Source: Entomortierella parvispora (lineage: Eukaryota; Mortierellomycota; Mortierellomycetes; Mortierellales; Mortierellaceae). From it: a DNA stretch of 64,000 nucleotides. Under the pieces are notes generated by a model, which ran no database searches, was not told the DNA's origin, and saw nothing but the letters and a program-made list of their open reading frames with translations. The stretch covers positions 2,170,001-2,234,000 of the forward strand of contig OY752143.1 in NCBI GenBank assembly GCA_963573315.1, written 5' to 3'. The position numbers were made by a program, and so were the translations under genes. Positions 10,428-21,700 of this stretch are shown here, in pieces. How positions within the stretch are numbered: position 1 is the first letter of the stretch; each line of letters begins with the position of its first letter.

Positions 10428-12679
10428 ACTATGGATTTTTGGCCTGCTCTCAGTCAACTGTCTCTTTCTCTCACCTTACTCTCACCAAGAAAGAAACAAG
10501 CCGTGCAGGATGCGCCAACGAGCAGGCGGCAGGCCATCGCACCCCAAAAATAGGTTTGTCATTAAATGACAGGTCGTCAATAAATGACGATAATAGAGAC
10601 AGTCTGTGTAATAACCCCCGCAATTTTCATTGCTGCTTCACCTCCACACCTCCAACGACGTTTTTTGGTCATGGTCGACCACCAGATCAAGAGTGACCCA
10701 GTGGCCGCCGACGTTCCTATGCCAGAGGATCCAGAAGTTAGTATAATCCGTTAAAATGAAGTCTCTCATCAACCATACAACCATTTGAGCCACTGTTGTC
10801 CTTGCTCGACCCAATCCCAACAATCATAGACTTCTTCAAAAGGTCAAGAGGCGTCTCGCAGCTTCCGGTCCCAGAAAGAAAAACAAGTGCAGATCCACAG
10901 TCGGTTAGCCCATCCACCGAAATCAACAACAAAAAACCTGATAAAGGGATGACAAAGGAGGTTTGCTGACCACGCACTTCCTATCCCCAAGGGAAGGCGC
11001 TATGAAGGTCTGAGGTTGAGGATCACGTTTCCCTTCTCCATCCCTGAGAGAAAGACGTAAGATCCTCATGGTCACCTTGAAAGAACCAGCCACCGATTTC
11101 TGTTGCCAGAGCACAGCGGTCAGAACTAACAAGGATCAGAAAAATGGGATCCACTTGGCCTGTTGAAGGACTATGTGGACTATCCAAGGGATGCCAACTC
11201 GTGAACCATATATGCGCTTCGATCCCTGACACGGTAATCCACTGCCAGGAAAGGGAAGCTAGTATATGGGTGTATCAGTGCGACGCTTCGATTTCCGTTG
11301 CCGGCAAAGGGCTGCTGCACTATACGGGTGTTAACCCTCGGTCATGATAGATGGCGAACAGGTTAAAATGGGAATGCTCCAGGTACCGCGCCCCTCTGCC
11401 GGGGAACGATGCCTGGGCTCGACCAGGGAGGTGTGTTACCCTGGCCCTTGCGTACAATAAAACAGGAAGGTCCTCAATAAAGAAGTCCCTCAACCATAAT
11501 AGTGGACACGACTTCGAAGATCAAAGGGTAGTTCCATGTTGAAGGATTCGCCTCTGGTCCTCTCATCTGCTTGTAAAGACCCCCAAACATAAATATGAGT
11601 GAAAGCTAGCAACAAACAGGATCCGTTGGAGAACACTACCAAAAACGGGGGGCCCCCGACACGATGCCGTTTACCTGCTGGGCAAAGGTGTTGACGGGGG
11701 AAATCCATAGCCACAGTCATGTTGAATGAACTTGCGGACTATAATGGGATAAAGGGTTCGCCATGCTTTGTTCACCTCTGCCGGAGAACGACGGCACGGC
11801 TCGCAAGCCCCTCAGTCCACCTTCCGGATTCTGTTGCCAGAAATCAGTAGTTGGGCCACAGGTTGCAGTTCACGCTCCCGTTCCTGTTTCCCAGGAAAAG
11901 AAATGCGAGAAACTTCTTCACCGTCCGATGAAGAGAAGAAGGGGATAGGAGGGAAGAGCAGAGACAGGACCCACCTTAAACCTACCTTTCCATGATATGA
12001 GCGACACAACGTCAACGATGGGCCACTCGGTGCAGGTCGATGCGGGAAGTCCTAAAAGAGTGCCCAAGAAGGAAAAAGACAAGGAATATGAGATTTCTGA
12101 GAGAAAGCAGTTTGTATTCATACTTCATGTAACAAGGTGACACAGCACACAAGACGGAGCTACAACTTACCAAATGAACTCCCGCAGACGCGCCATTCAT
12201 GTCGGAGACAACGGAACCGAGGCCAGGACCAAGACAATCACTCTTTCTAAGGAAGGTTCAAAGAAAGAAACAGAGAAATCAGTCAACATGAAGACGATGG
12301 CGCAGCACAAATGTCGCGTGCAAGCAAATGTTGAAATGACGAGTGGTCATTACAACATGAGAGCGCGAACGAAGAGAAAGAGGGGAGAAAGAAAAAGGAA
12401 AGAGAAAAACAACAAAGAGAATATGGGATGGATGTGAAAGTGATGATGGATTGTTCAGGGATGTCACTTACCATCTAGGCTATCATCGAGAGGGGAGGAC
12501 AAAGCGGAAAAGAGGTGTGCTGCAAGAGTCACGGAGGATGGACATATTTATACCATAGACATATAGGCCCCTTAAAAGTGATGGTAACGTGTACCTCAAT
12601 TCAGGTGGCAGCGAGGTACAACGGTGCAGAGGGGATGGCCTTTTTTAGTTCTCTACGACACAGCTGGTGCTATTCAAGA
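10428..12679 (-). repeat. Left arm of a 4.6-kb inverted repeat (element copy 1, minus strand)
   Basis: This arm is the near-exact reverse complement of 12823-15060: positions pair so that they sum to 25502, and every short ORF read in one arm recurs in the other with the same sequence. The only differences I found are a one-base indel and a substitution near 10485-10490. Read on the minus strand it starts with a TATA box (12545-12552), an ATG at 12474-12472 followed at once by a GTAAGT donor, and further introns. Its outer end (10427-10440) matches the end of the third copy at 52201-52215, so the repeat unit boundary is near there. Coding potential is uncertain; see the right arm for the exon reading. 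Confidence 0.9.
12545..12552 (-). promoter_or_regulatory. TATA box of element copy 1
   Basis: The minus strand reads GGTATAAATATGTCC, about 75 bases upstream of the ATG at 12474. It is the mirror image of the TATA box in the right arm and is conserved in the diverged third copy, which supports function. Confidence 0.6.
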
Positions 12680-12822
12680 GTAGCTACATGAGAAGCTGCG
12701 TTAGGACACAGCATTCAAAATGAATGGGCCTGCACCCTTGATAGCTCCAGTGCGATTTTCTTTGCATTGTTCTTTTGTACAACCCTTCTTGAATATAACA
12801 GGTTATCGTCCCGTAGAGTTCT
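12680..12822. other. Unique 143-bp spacer at the centre of the inverted repeat
   Basis: This is the only part of 10428-15090 that is not mirrored. It separates two divergent TATA boxes whose distance is about 400 bases, so the centre acts formally as a bidirectional promoter region. No ORF or other motif was recognised. Confidence 0.7.
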
Positions 12823-15090
12823 TCTTGAATAGCACCAGCTGTGTCGTAGAGAACTAAAAAAGGCCATCCCCTCTGCACCGTTGTACCTCGCTGCCACCTG
12901 AATTGAGGTACACGTTACCATCACTTTTAAGGGGCCTATATGTCTATGGTATAAATATGTCCATCCTCCGTGACTCTTGCAGCACACCTCTTTTCCGCTT
13001 TGTCCTCCCCTCTCGATGATAGCCTAGATGGTAAGTGACATCCCTGAACAATCCATCATCACTTTCACATCCATCCCATATTCTCTTTGTTGTTTTTCTC
13101 TTTCCTTTTTCTTTCTCCCCTCTTTCTCTTCGTTCGCGCTCTCATGTTGTAATGACCACTCGTCATTTCAACATTTGCTTGCACGCGACATTTGTGCTGC
13201 GCCATCGTCTTCATGTTGACTGATTTCTCTGTTTCTTTCTTTGAACCTTCCTTAGAAAGAGTGATTGTCTTGGTCCTGGCCTCGGTTCCGTTGTCTCCGA
13301 CATGAATGGCGCGTCTGCGGGAGTTCATTTGGTAAGTTGTAGCTCCGTCTTGTGTGCTGTGTCACCTTGTTACATGAAGTATGAATACAAACTGCTTTCT
13401 CTCAGAAATCTCATATTCCTTGTCTTTTTCCTTCTTGGGCACTCTTTTAGGACTTCCCGCATCGACCTGCACCGAGTGGCCCATCGTTGACGTTGTGTCG
13501 CTCATATCATGGAAAGGTAGGTTTAAGGTGGGTCCTGTCTCTGCTCTTCCCTCCTATCCCCTTCTTCTCTTCATCGGACGGTGAAGAAGTTTCTCGCATT
13601 TCTTTTCCTGGGAAACAGGAACGGGAGCGTGAACTGCAACCTGTGGCCCAACTACTGATTTCTGGCAACAGAATCCGGAAGGTGGACTGAGGGGCTTGCG
13701 AGCCGTGCCGTCGTTCTCCGGCAGAGGTGAACAAAGCATGGCGAACCCTTTATCCCATTATAGTCCGCAAGTTCATTCAACATGACTGTGGCTATGGATT
13801 TCCCCCGTCAACACCTTTGCCCAGCAGGTAAACGGCATCGTGTCGGGGGCCCCCCGTTTTTGGTAGTGTTCTCCAACGGATCCTGTTTGTTGCTAGCTTT
13901 CACTCATATTTATGTTTGGGGGTCTTTACAAGCAGATGAGAGGACCAGAGGCGAATCCTTCAACATGGAACTACCCTTTGATCTTCGAAGTCGTGTCCAC
14001 TATTATGGTTGAGGGACTTCTTTATTGAGGACCTTCCTGTTTTATTGTACGCAAGGGCCAGGGTAACACACCTCCCTGGTCGAGCCCAGGCATCGTTCCC
14101 CGGCAGAGGGGCGCGGTACCTGGAGCATTCCCATTTTAACCTGTTCGCCATCTATCATGACCGAGGGTTAACACCCGTATAGTGCAGCAGCCCTTTGCCG
14201 GCAACGGAAATCGAAGCGTCGCACTGATACACCCATATACTAGCTTCCCTTTCCTGGCAGTGGATTACCGTGTCAGGGATCGAAGCGCATATATGGTTCA
14301 CGAGTTGGCATCCCTTGGATAGTCCACATAGTCCTTCAACAGGCCAAGTGGATCCCATTTTTCTGATCCTTGTTAGTTCTGACCGCTGTGCTCTGGCAAC
14401 AGAAATCGGTGGCTGGTTCTTTCAAGGTGACCATGAGGATCTTACGTCTTTCTCTCAGGGATGGAGAAGGGAAACGTGATCCTCAACCTCAGACCTTCAT
14501 AGCGCCTTCCCTTGGGGATAGGAAGTGCGTGGTCAGCAAACCTCCTTTGTCATCCCTTTATCAGGTTTTTTGTTGTTGATTTCGGTGGATGGGCTAACCG
14601 ACTGTGGATCTGCACTTGTTTTTCTTTCTGGGACCGGAAGCTGCGAGACGCCTCTTGACCTTTTGAAGAAGTCTATGATTGTTGGGATTGGGTCGAGCAA
14701 GGACAACAGTGGCTCAAATGGTTGTATGGTTGATGAGAGACTTCATTTTAACGGATTATACTAACTTCTGGATCCTCTGGCATAGGAACGTCGGCGGCCA
14801 CTGGGTCACTCTTGATCTGGTGGTCGACCATGACCAAAAAACGTCGTTGGAGGTGTGGAGGTGAAGCAGCAATGAAAATTGCGGGGGTTATTACACAGAC
14901 TGTCTCTATTATCGTCATTTATTGACGACCTGTCATTTAATGACAAACCTATTTTTGGGGTGCGATGGCCTGCCGCCTGCTCGTTGGCGCATCCTGCACG
15001 GCTTGTTTCTTTCTTGGTAGAGAAAGGTGAGAGAAAGAGACAGTTGACTGAGAGCAGGCCGAGATTCATAGCTCATTTGCAAAGAAACAA
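12823..15090 (+). repeat. Right arm of the inverted repeat (element copy 2, plus strand), candidate intron-rich gene
   Basis: The mirror of copy 1 (12823-15060), with weaker similarity to copy 3 continuing to about 15090. It looks like a transcribed unit: TATA box at 12950, ATG 13028-13030 followed directly by GTAAGT, acceptor cttag at 13255, an exon ending CATTTG at 13331 before gtaagt, intron to ttttag at 13450, then an exon ending GGAAAG before gtaggt at 13516. With the 13255 acceptor the first ATG reads Met-Lys-Glu-stop; a longer frame starts at ATG 13302 (MNGASAGVHL, then DFPHRPAPSGPSL). A last exon after the tactaac/catag signal at 14760-14785 reads NVGGHWVTLDLVVDHDQK and has a close counterpart in copy 3. 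I could not assemble a complete protein, so this may be a gene family, a mobile element or a structured non-coding transcript. Confidence 0.65.
12950..12957 (+). promoter_or_regulatory. TATA box of element copy 2
   Basis: TATAAATATGTCCA lies 78 bases before ATG 13028, preceded by a TTAAGGGG block. The same order (TTAAGGGG ... TATAAATATATCCA) occurs in copy 3 at about 50275-50300, although the surrounding sequence has diverged. Confidence 0.6.
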
Positions 15091-15289
15091 AAAAACGTAC
15101 AGTTAATCTTCTGTACCAAACAACCATCACAAGATTACCCACAGCAAAAGTTTATGGGCGCCGGCTGGAGATGGTGCTATATTTGTAATCCAGAGCCCCT
15201 CCACATTATATCTCCTGGTCTGTGCAGCATGATCGTCGTGGACGAGAGCGGCGTATTGTTCATGCCATCACTGCGCTTCGGTCTTTTAA

Positions 15290-15660
15290 TGTCCACATGC
15301 CCCAAAAGGATACAAAGATCCTCTGCGGATTCTTCTGTCGCATCCGGAGCTTCTCGCGCGTCGGAAAGTTCCCACCCATGTTTACTTTAAAGTGATCTGG
15401 GCTTCGAACCGTTGTTTCTCCGAGTGGCGGAATAGCTGGCAATCGGTAAGTCCCAAAAGACTGTTTTTTCTTCAGCCCAGAGTGAGCCCTTTGCTCACCC
15501 TTCGTGTTGACTTTTCTGTGAGGGAACTCATTCTCTGTTTGTCTAGCCCAAGCAACAGTGGTGGGAGGAGCATTGGTCCAAACAATCCGAGAGCGAAAGA
15601 CTTCACTGGCAAATTTGGCCTGATAATCAAATCTCCGCGAAAGAGAGGGCTTTTGATTGA
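15290..15660 (+). CDS. Unrecognised two-exon ORF or gene remnant
   Basis: A frame opens after the TAA at 15287-15289 and reads HAPKGYKDPLRILLSHPELL, then WASNRCFSEWRNSWQS, to a gtaagt donor at 15446. Removing 15446-15546 (acceptor gtctag) continues in phase 0 with PKQQWWEEHWSKQSESERLH and stops at TGA 15658-15660. The tryptophan-rich, charged content and the clean phase support coding, but no start Met is present in the frame. It is therefore either the 3' end of a longer spliced gene or a remnant next to the inverted repeat. No family recognised. Confidence 0.35.
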
Positions 15661-17187
15661 ACAATCTGTGGCACAAGGACAAGAAGAGAAAGCATACTAG
15701 TCGCGATTTCATTCAAACTGAAAAGAATTAGAGCTCTTCCATGAAGAGCTCATTGTTTTTCCACAAGTAGTTTTGGAATCAATGGCTGGCCTTCAAACCG
15801 ATTTCCTACTATGAACCATTGCTTACTTGAAAAGGCGCGTTCAATGTTTCGCTTTTCTCCCCCTGCTTGCTTAGGCGTGCATCGATATTATTGATCTCTA
15901 TGATGTTTTTATCTATTCCAAGCTCTTTCTAGGGGAATGGGTGTAGACATCACAACATAGAAATCGTCCGGGACCAAGATACCCTTTGTGCAACTCAATA
16001 TCAATCAATGAATAAAAAACAAAACTATCGTCCGGGCAATTCCTCAAATAAAAGAAAGCGACGGTTGTGTGTAACAAACACTATAGACATTGCTTTCTCG
16101 GCATTGATGACAGTTACAATGCCGAAAGAGCTCTCGTCTTGTTCGTCTCAAATTGCAGGCATGGAAAAACAACAACAGAAAAAAAAAAGCAACCAAGACG
16201 ATATCACTTTGGCGCTTGAGCAATTTCACTGAGCTTGTCCGACTCTTTCTCTCTCCTCCTCTCTTGTTTCTGATCTTTGTGGTCAAGAAGAATGGGGTCG
16301 ATCCAATCAACAAAAGAAAGGGAGGCTTCGAAATTGAACAGGATGGCAAGTGCACCTTGTTAATTACCTGTTCTTTGTGCACTGTTCCAATGTTCGTTCA
16401 CCAGGGCACAAAGCCTCAAAGCTTTTCGGGCATGACTTTCATACGCCATCTTGAGAAGCTTGGTTCTCTCTCCATAAGCGTGCTCAAGCAGAAGAAGCTA
16501 GAAGGGGATTCATGAGCAAATGAGGCAAGATTTGTCATTCTCTCTTTTTCTCCTTTACTATGAGAAGAGAGAGAGAGAGAGAAAAGAAAGTGTGGAAAAA
16601 GAGAGTGCGCTTGGATGACCATTTTGAAACAAATTGACCACTTTATCGCCGATAGCCAATTCGTGCGAGCCTGTGGGGGGAAACATGACCAACAATGGGG
16701 GGAACCGATATCCAGGCACGACCTGTACAGCGATGAACCAACGTTCCCGCATCTGTCGTCTGACAGTCAAACACTCGGACAGTCAAGTCATGCCAAAGTG
16801 CGCCCCAGCCTGGTGCGTTCGACTGGGGAAAGGGGAAAGAGGAGCTGGTTCTTCAGCAATTGGCTTCCTCCTCTCTTTCTCTTGTTCTTTCTTCTCTTGT
16901 CTCTTCCACCTCACCTAACGCAAAGCTCCCAATCCACCCTTCTACAGGATCTTCTCCCACCCTCTCTCCTGCCTTTCTTCCTTTTGCCTCTGTCCCTCAC
17001 CTTCGCACCTTCCTCAACTCTCGAGTCTTCTCTTTCTTCCTGGTTCTGCCTGCACTTCCCCTACACCGTCTGGATCGATAATTCTCAGCCACTCTCTCGA
17101 TTCATCCTCCACCATTCATCTTCATTGAGCCTGATTAATCCACATTCATCAAAACAGGGACCAGACAGACAACACTATACAGAAAAC
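15661..17187. other. Long intergenic / 5' region of the Frizzled-like gene
   Basis: No convincing gene. It contains a perfect hairpin (GAGCTCTTC / GAAGAGCTC, 3-base loop) at 15731-15751, an AAC/AAG-rich stretch near 16000-16190, an AG-rich run at 16562-16600 and a long CT-rich tract at 16850-17110 typical of a 5' leader. Open frames here are low-complexity. Confidence 0.5.
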
Positions 17188-20100
17188 ATGGGTGGCCTAT
17201 CTCGCTTTTTGCGGCCAATGGCAGGCACAGCAGCAGGTCTGCTTGTCTCTGCCTTGGCCTCAATGACCCTGCTCTCGGCGACAATCCAGCAAGCCGATGC
17301 GGCTTCCTTTGGGCAGAGTAAGTCCTCCTTCTCTGGTTCTGCTTTCCTTTATGAAGGAGAGAAGTAGAGAATCATTCCTCGCTACCCCATCCATGCAGAA
17401 TTTTTTTGGGGGAGTGTGTGGTGCAACCACTGTCAGAGAGGAAATTTATCCTGCAGACAGCAAGCAATCACCAACCACAGCGATGGCGCCCATTCCTCTC
17501 ATGAGAGCGCTTGGCTGGGCGCGGGTGAATGGAGGAATGAATGCGTGTGCAGGCATCCCTCGACTCGACTCGCCTCCCTTACTGGCTGGCTGGGTTCAGC
17601 CTGCGACAGCTGTTGCTTTTTCTCCCACAACGCTGTCCTTTGACCGCTCGATCCGTCCAACCAGCTGTCTTCTCCCGAGAAAGCCAACCTTAAGGCAAAC
17701 TCTTTTTTGTCCTCTCCCCTCTCGCTGCGCCATCGCACCCATTCAGAGTTCAGACAAGCACCAATCCACGTCCATGTCGGCGCTGGGGCCTGCTGATCTC
17801 TCTCTCTCTCTCCAGCTTCAAACATCCCATCCCAACAGGGAGAAAGAGGTTGGCACCCACCCACCCACCCACCCACGCACACACACACACACACACACAC
17901 CTCTGATTTAGACTGGTTTGAGTGGACAAGTACAATCGCGAAGAGGAGCCGTATGTTGACGAGCAGAGTTGACTTCATTGGCTAGCGTGCGTCCCTGTCA
18001 AGAGCAGAGCCTTTACTACAACTTGCAGTCGTCGTCGCACCAACTGCACGTTGGACAGAGGGCAATCAAAAAAAATGAAAGGAAAAGACGCAATGTTGTG
18101 AGCCTGGCAAGAGAAAATATGGGTCACCTTCTGTGGGCACCCATCGAGTTGTGGCGTGGCGCGATGGATGATCTTTTGGTGTGTTTGGAGACGGCAGGAT
18201 TGGTCCAGACCAGCCACGAGCATCGGGAAGGACTTGGACGCGTCGTCGGTCAGCTTGCCTGTTTCAATGCCCGTCTAATCATCCTTGTACAACTCTGAGG
18301 ATACATGGCAGATGCACATCTGTCATCTCTCTTCCTCTTTTGTTTGTTGGCGGTATCTCAGCCTTCATACAATACCTACTTGTCCAGCTCTCTAACTCAG
18401 ATCCGTCTCTTTTATAGTGGTACCGTACACAGGAGAGTATTGCAAAGGGTTCATCGATTATAACGTTTGGATTCCCGATGGTGTCAATGTGACCGTGGTT
18501 GAGGCAGCAGCTGGCCTGGACGCCCTCATGGCATTGCCCGATCCATGCAAATCTGCCATGCTTGCTTATGGATGTTCCGTCGCCTTCCCTCGCCCTGTCA
18601 CGACTGGGCAGAGTAAGTCGTCGATATGTTTTCAACTCGCCAGAGCTCCTCCTACACCCTATCTAACGCCAGCTTGTTGGATATACTTTTTTCTTCGTAG
18701 CCAACGACTACAACGTCCTCTTTGCTTGCAAATCAACGTGCGAGGCCGCAACTCAGATATGCCAAGCCGACGTAGCTTTTCTTAAATCACACGGAGCAAT
18801 CCCGGCGAACATGACCGTGCTTCCTGACTGTACAGCGCCTATTCCAGGCACGGAGAGTTACCCTGGAGGCCCCTTCCCCTACCAGCCAGACTCGTCTTGC
18901 AATGCCATCTCACGTATGTAACATTACTTTTCCAAAGCAATTGCTCCAGGAAAAACCACGCATCTAACTCTGCCATTTCAATTGAATTTAGTCCAAAGCA
19001 GCAACACAACGTGTTCACAGCCCATGACTGAATGTCCCTCACCTTTTGTCGTTGATACCGTCTTCCAATCGACCAACGGACTTCAGAATGCCGACGATGC
19101 CAACTGCGGCTGCGGGTGCTGTCTCCCCTGCCCCCAAACAGACTCGTTTTACAAACCTGGACTGCTTGACAAAGGCTTCTTTATCACAGATGTCCTCAAA
19201 GGTGTATCTGCAGGACTGGCCTTGATCCTGGTGATTTCATATGTTTTCTTGCCAGACAAACTTCAACACCCAAGCAACCTAATTTTGTTTGCTGCCATTT
19301 CCACCTGCATTTTCAGTGCCGCTGTTGCACTCTCGTACGGTAACCCAAGGCGAATTCAATGTGCAACCCATCAGCCAATTCCCACTACGGCCATTGTCAC
19401 CTCGACATCTTATAACAACAACCTCTGTACGGCACAAGGCGGTTGGCTTATTTTTGGCGCCATTGCGACTACAGCTTGGTTGTCGCTTGTTATCGTGAAC
19501 TTGCATCTGCATACAGTCTGGAACTCGAGCTGGCTCGCGAGACGCGCTTGGTTGTCCCATATTATTGGATGGATCGTGCCAGCAGCCTTTGCCGCTATTG
19601 CAGTCATCACCAAATCGATCGGATGGAACAACTCGAACATGTAACGTCCTGTCTGTCTCGTCTTCTCGACTTTAAAAACGTCTTCTTTATCTTTTGTTGA
19701 CTTTTTTTCTCTCTCCCTTTTTTTTAGGTGTATGGCCACACAAGATACATCGAATGCTTTGCTGTTCATCCCTCTTGGAGTGATCATGGTTCCATCCATC
19801 CTGCTTCACATCGCCACTTTCGCTCATATCATCCGCATCACTCTTCAATCCGAGAGCTCTGAGACAGTCTCGCATTCGACTCTGTCCTCAGGTAGAGCTG
19901 CCAGGATCTCACATCGGCGCCATGTGATGAATGCGATCCGTATTCAATGGCGCGCCGCTGTCTTGGCCCTCGTCATTTCCGGTTCCATCCTGGTCTACTG
20001 GGCGTTCTATCTTGTCGAGGGAAGCAAAACAGACATGAGCTGGATGTCAACCTGGCAATTGTGTATTTTCATGGGCGGTACTCAAGAACAGTGCGGCGAT

Positions 20101-20298
20101 CAGTACGCAAAAGGTCACGTACCTAACTTTGTGTTGATGATGATCGCAGAGGGTCTGGTCAGTACGACAGGTATCTGGATCTTTTTGTTGTTCTTCAAAC
20201 AGTCCTTGATCCAAGAATGGAACGAGATGATCTCAGGCTGGGCTTGCTTCGGCGGCCGGAATAGAAAGAAGGAGGTCGACCAGTTTTACGTTATTTAG
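17188..20298 (+). CDS. Frizzled-like seven-transmembrane receptor with a cysteine-rich N-terminus
   Basis: Five exons, 17188-17317, 18418-18612, 18701-18913, 18992-19640 and 19728-20298, give 585 residues. The product starts with a signal peptide (GLLVSALASMTLLSATIQQADA). A cysteine-rich extracellular part follows (YTGEYCKGFIDYNVW, DPCKSAMLAYGC, FACKSTCEAATQIC, LPDC), with the spacing expected of a Frizzled CRD. Seven hydrophobic segments then run from about residue 255 (GVSAGLALILVISYVFLP) to FVLMMIAEGLVSTTGIWIFLLFF. This is the layout of the Frizzled/Smoothened membrane family. The tail is short, and the canonical KTxxxW Dishevelled-binding motif is not seen; the nearest is KQSLIQEW. Intron 1 is unusually long (1,100 bp) and holds CCCA and CA microsatellites at 17857-17900. 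Ligand and pathway are unknown; fungi lack Wnt. Confidence 0.85.
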
Positions 20299-20910
20299 AA
20301 TGCAAGATGCAATACCTTTTCATAACCTCCACCCTGCCATCAAAAAAATATGTATTAAGTAATCCAAACACCACCGCTCTTCAACCATTTTTTTTTTGTG
20401 TGCACTCCAGAGTGGAAGACTCGATTCCCTACTGCTGGATCCAGTGGGTTCATCAGCGGGTTCATCAGTAAGAGTTAAGATGGATCGACAATTGCCTTGC
20501 ATTTGGTTATAGCGCAGCTGGAAACAGCGTCGCCAAATAACACAAACTGCGGCAAAGAAGTGTTCCCCTGGAATGTGTTGTCGATGTCCATTTGTTTCCT
20601 TATTATTGATCCCCTCGGAATTGCTCTTTTCGCTCGTTCTTCCAGACCCAAAGAGTAGGAAATTCACCTCAACTAATTACCATTATGGCAAGCTGCAACC
20701 TCCACCGTCAAAGTAAAAAAAGAGTGCTCTAAACGATCAGCAGGAACACAACCTCACGGCCGCGCGCGTTCTGCCCACCACGTGATTATTATAGCATTTA
20801 CGATGTAAATCCTCCGGTGACAAAATATTCTGGGCCAAACGCGCGATTTCGGGTTCATGATGGACACATCGGCAGAGATTCACTCACAAACTCACCACTC
20901 TACCACCGCC
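20299..20910. other. Intergenic region with the COX12 promoter
   Basis: Contains a poly-T/A tract near 20389 and a CACGTG motif at about 20779 upstream of COX12. No ORF of interest. Confidence 0.4.
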
Positions 20911-21700
20911 ATGTCCGACATTGAGATTAAGACCAGTGCGTAATCCCTCCCTGATATACCTCCACATTCTCTTGCCGAGATACCATGGAGAGAGACACAC
21001 AGAAAAGCCTCTGATGTCAAGCAGCAGGAAAAATAGCTTTCAGATTCAGCAGTGATCAGGAGCTACTGGAAATAGCCTGTTCTATGATCACCTGGAATGA
21101 GTTTATTGGATCAGGGCAAGGATGACAGCAAGGATGACAAAATGGGATTTCATGAGGACACGAAATGAACGCGAGATTCGCCTTCTGATTGTATTGTAGT
21201 GAACCTTTTAAAAGTACTCATGGATAAGGCCAATATGTCGTATTCATAAAGAAGCCACTTGGGCTTTCAGGAACACTGGCACGGAAAGCATGTTCCTTTC
21301 CCCCCAACGTCGTTGTTTATGGTGCATGCAGTCGGAACTAAGCCCTCCCCCCCCCCCCTTGATCATTGTTTTTAGCCCCCTTCGACGCTCGTTTCCCTAA
21401 CACGAACCAGAGCAAGCACTGCTGGCAGTCGTACTCTGACTACTTCAAGTGCATTAACGCTCGTGGAGAGGAGTTTGCTCCCTGCAAGGACTTCAAGAAG
21501 GCTTACCAGAGCTTGTGCCCCGTCGAATGGGTAAGATTGCTGTCTTTTTTGTTGTTGTTTTTTTTTTTTTGGAAAGCGACGCGTCTTATGATCTCTGGTT
21601 GACTGATGTGTTCTACGCGTTGTCCCCTTTCCTCTTTTAGGTTAGCAAGTGGGATGAGCAGCGTGAGGAGGGTACCCTTCCTTTCAAGGTCACCGTTTAA
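20911..21700 (+). CDS. COX12: Cytochrome c oxidase subunit VIb (Cox12)
   Basis: A nuclear-encoded small subunit of mitochondrial complex IV on the intermembrane-space side. Three exons, 20911-20935 (25 nt), 21376-21530 and 21641-21700, give 79 residues beginning MSDIEIKTTPFDARFPNTNQ. The coiled-coil-helix cysteine motifs are intact: CWQSYSDYFKC (Cx9C) and CKDFKKAYQSLC (Cx10C), followed by WVSKWDEQREEGTLPF. Length and pattern match the family, which is imported and oxidised by the Mia40 pathway. The first coding exon is tiny, and intron 1 is 440 bp; the donor gtgcgt (20936) gives the correct phase, whereas the later gtaatc donor would not. Confidence 0.95.

Noticed and set aside
11144-14358. 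Mirror-image sets of 60-80-residue ORFs in both palindrome arms
   Set aside because: They are stop-free stretches in overlapping frames on both strands; identity between arms only reflects DNA identity, and most frames are not kept in the third copy.
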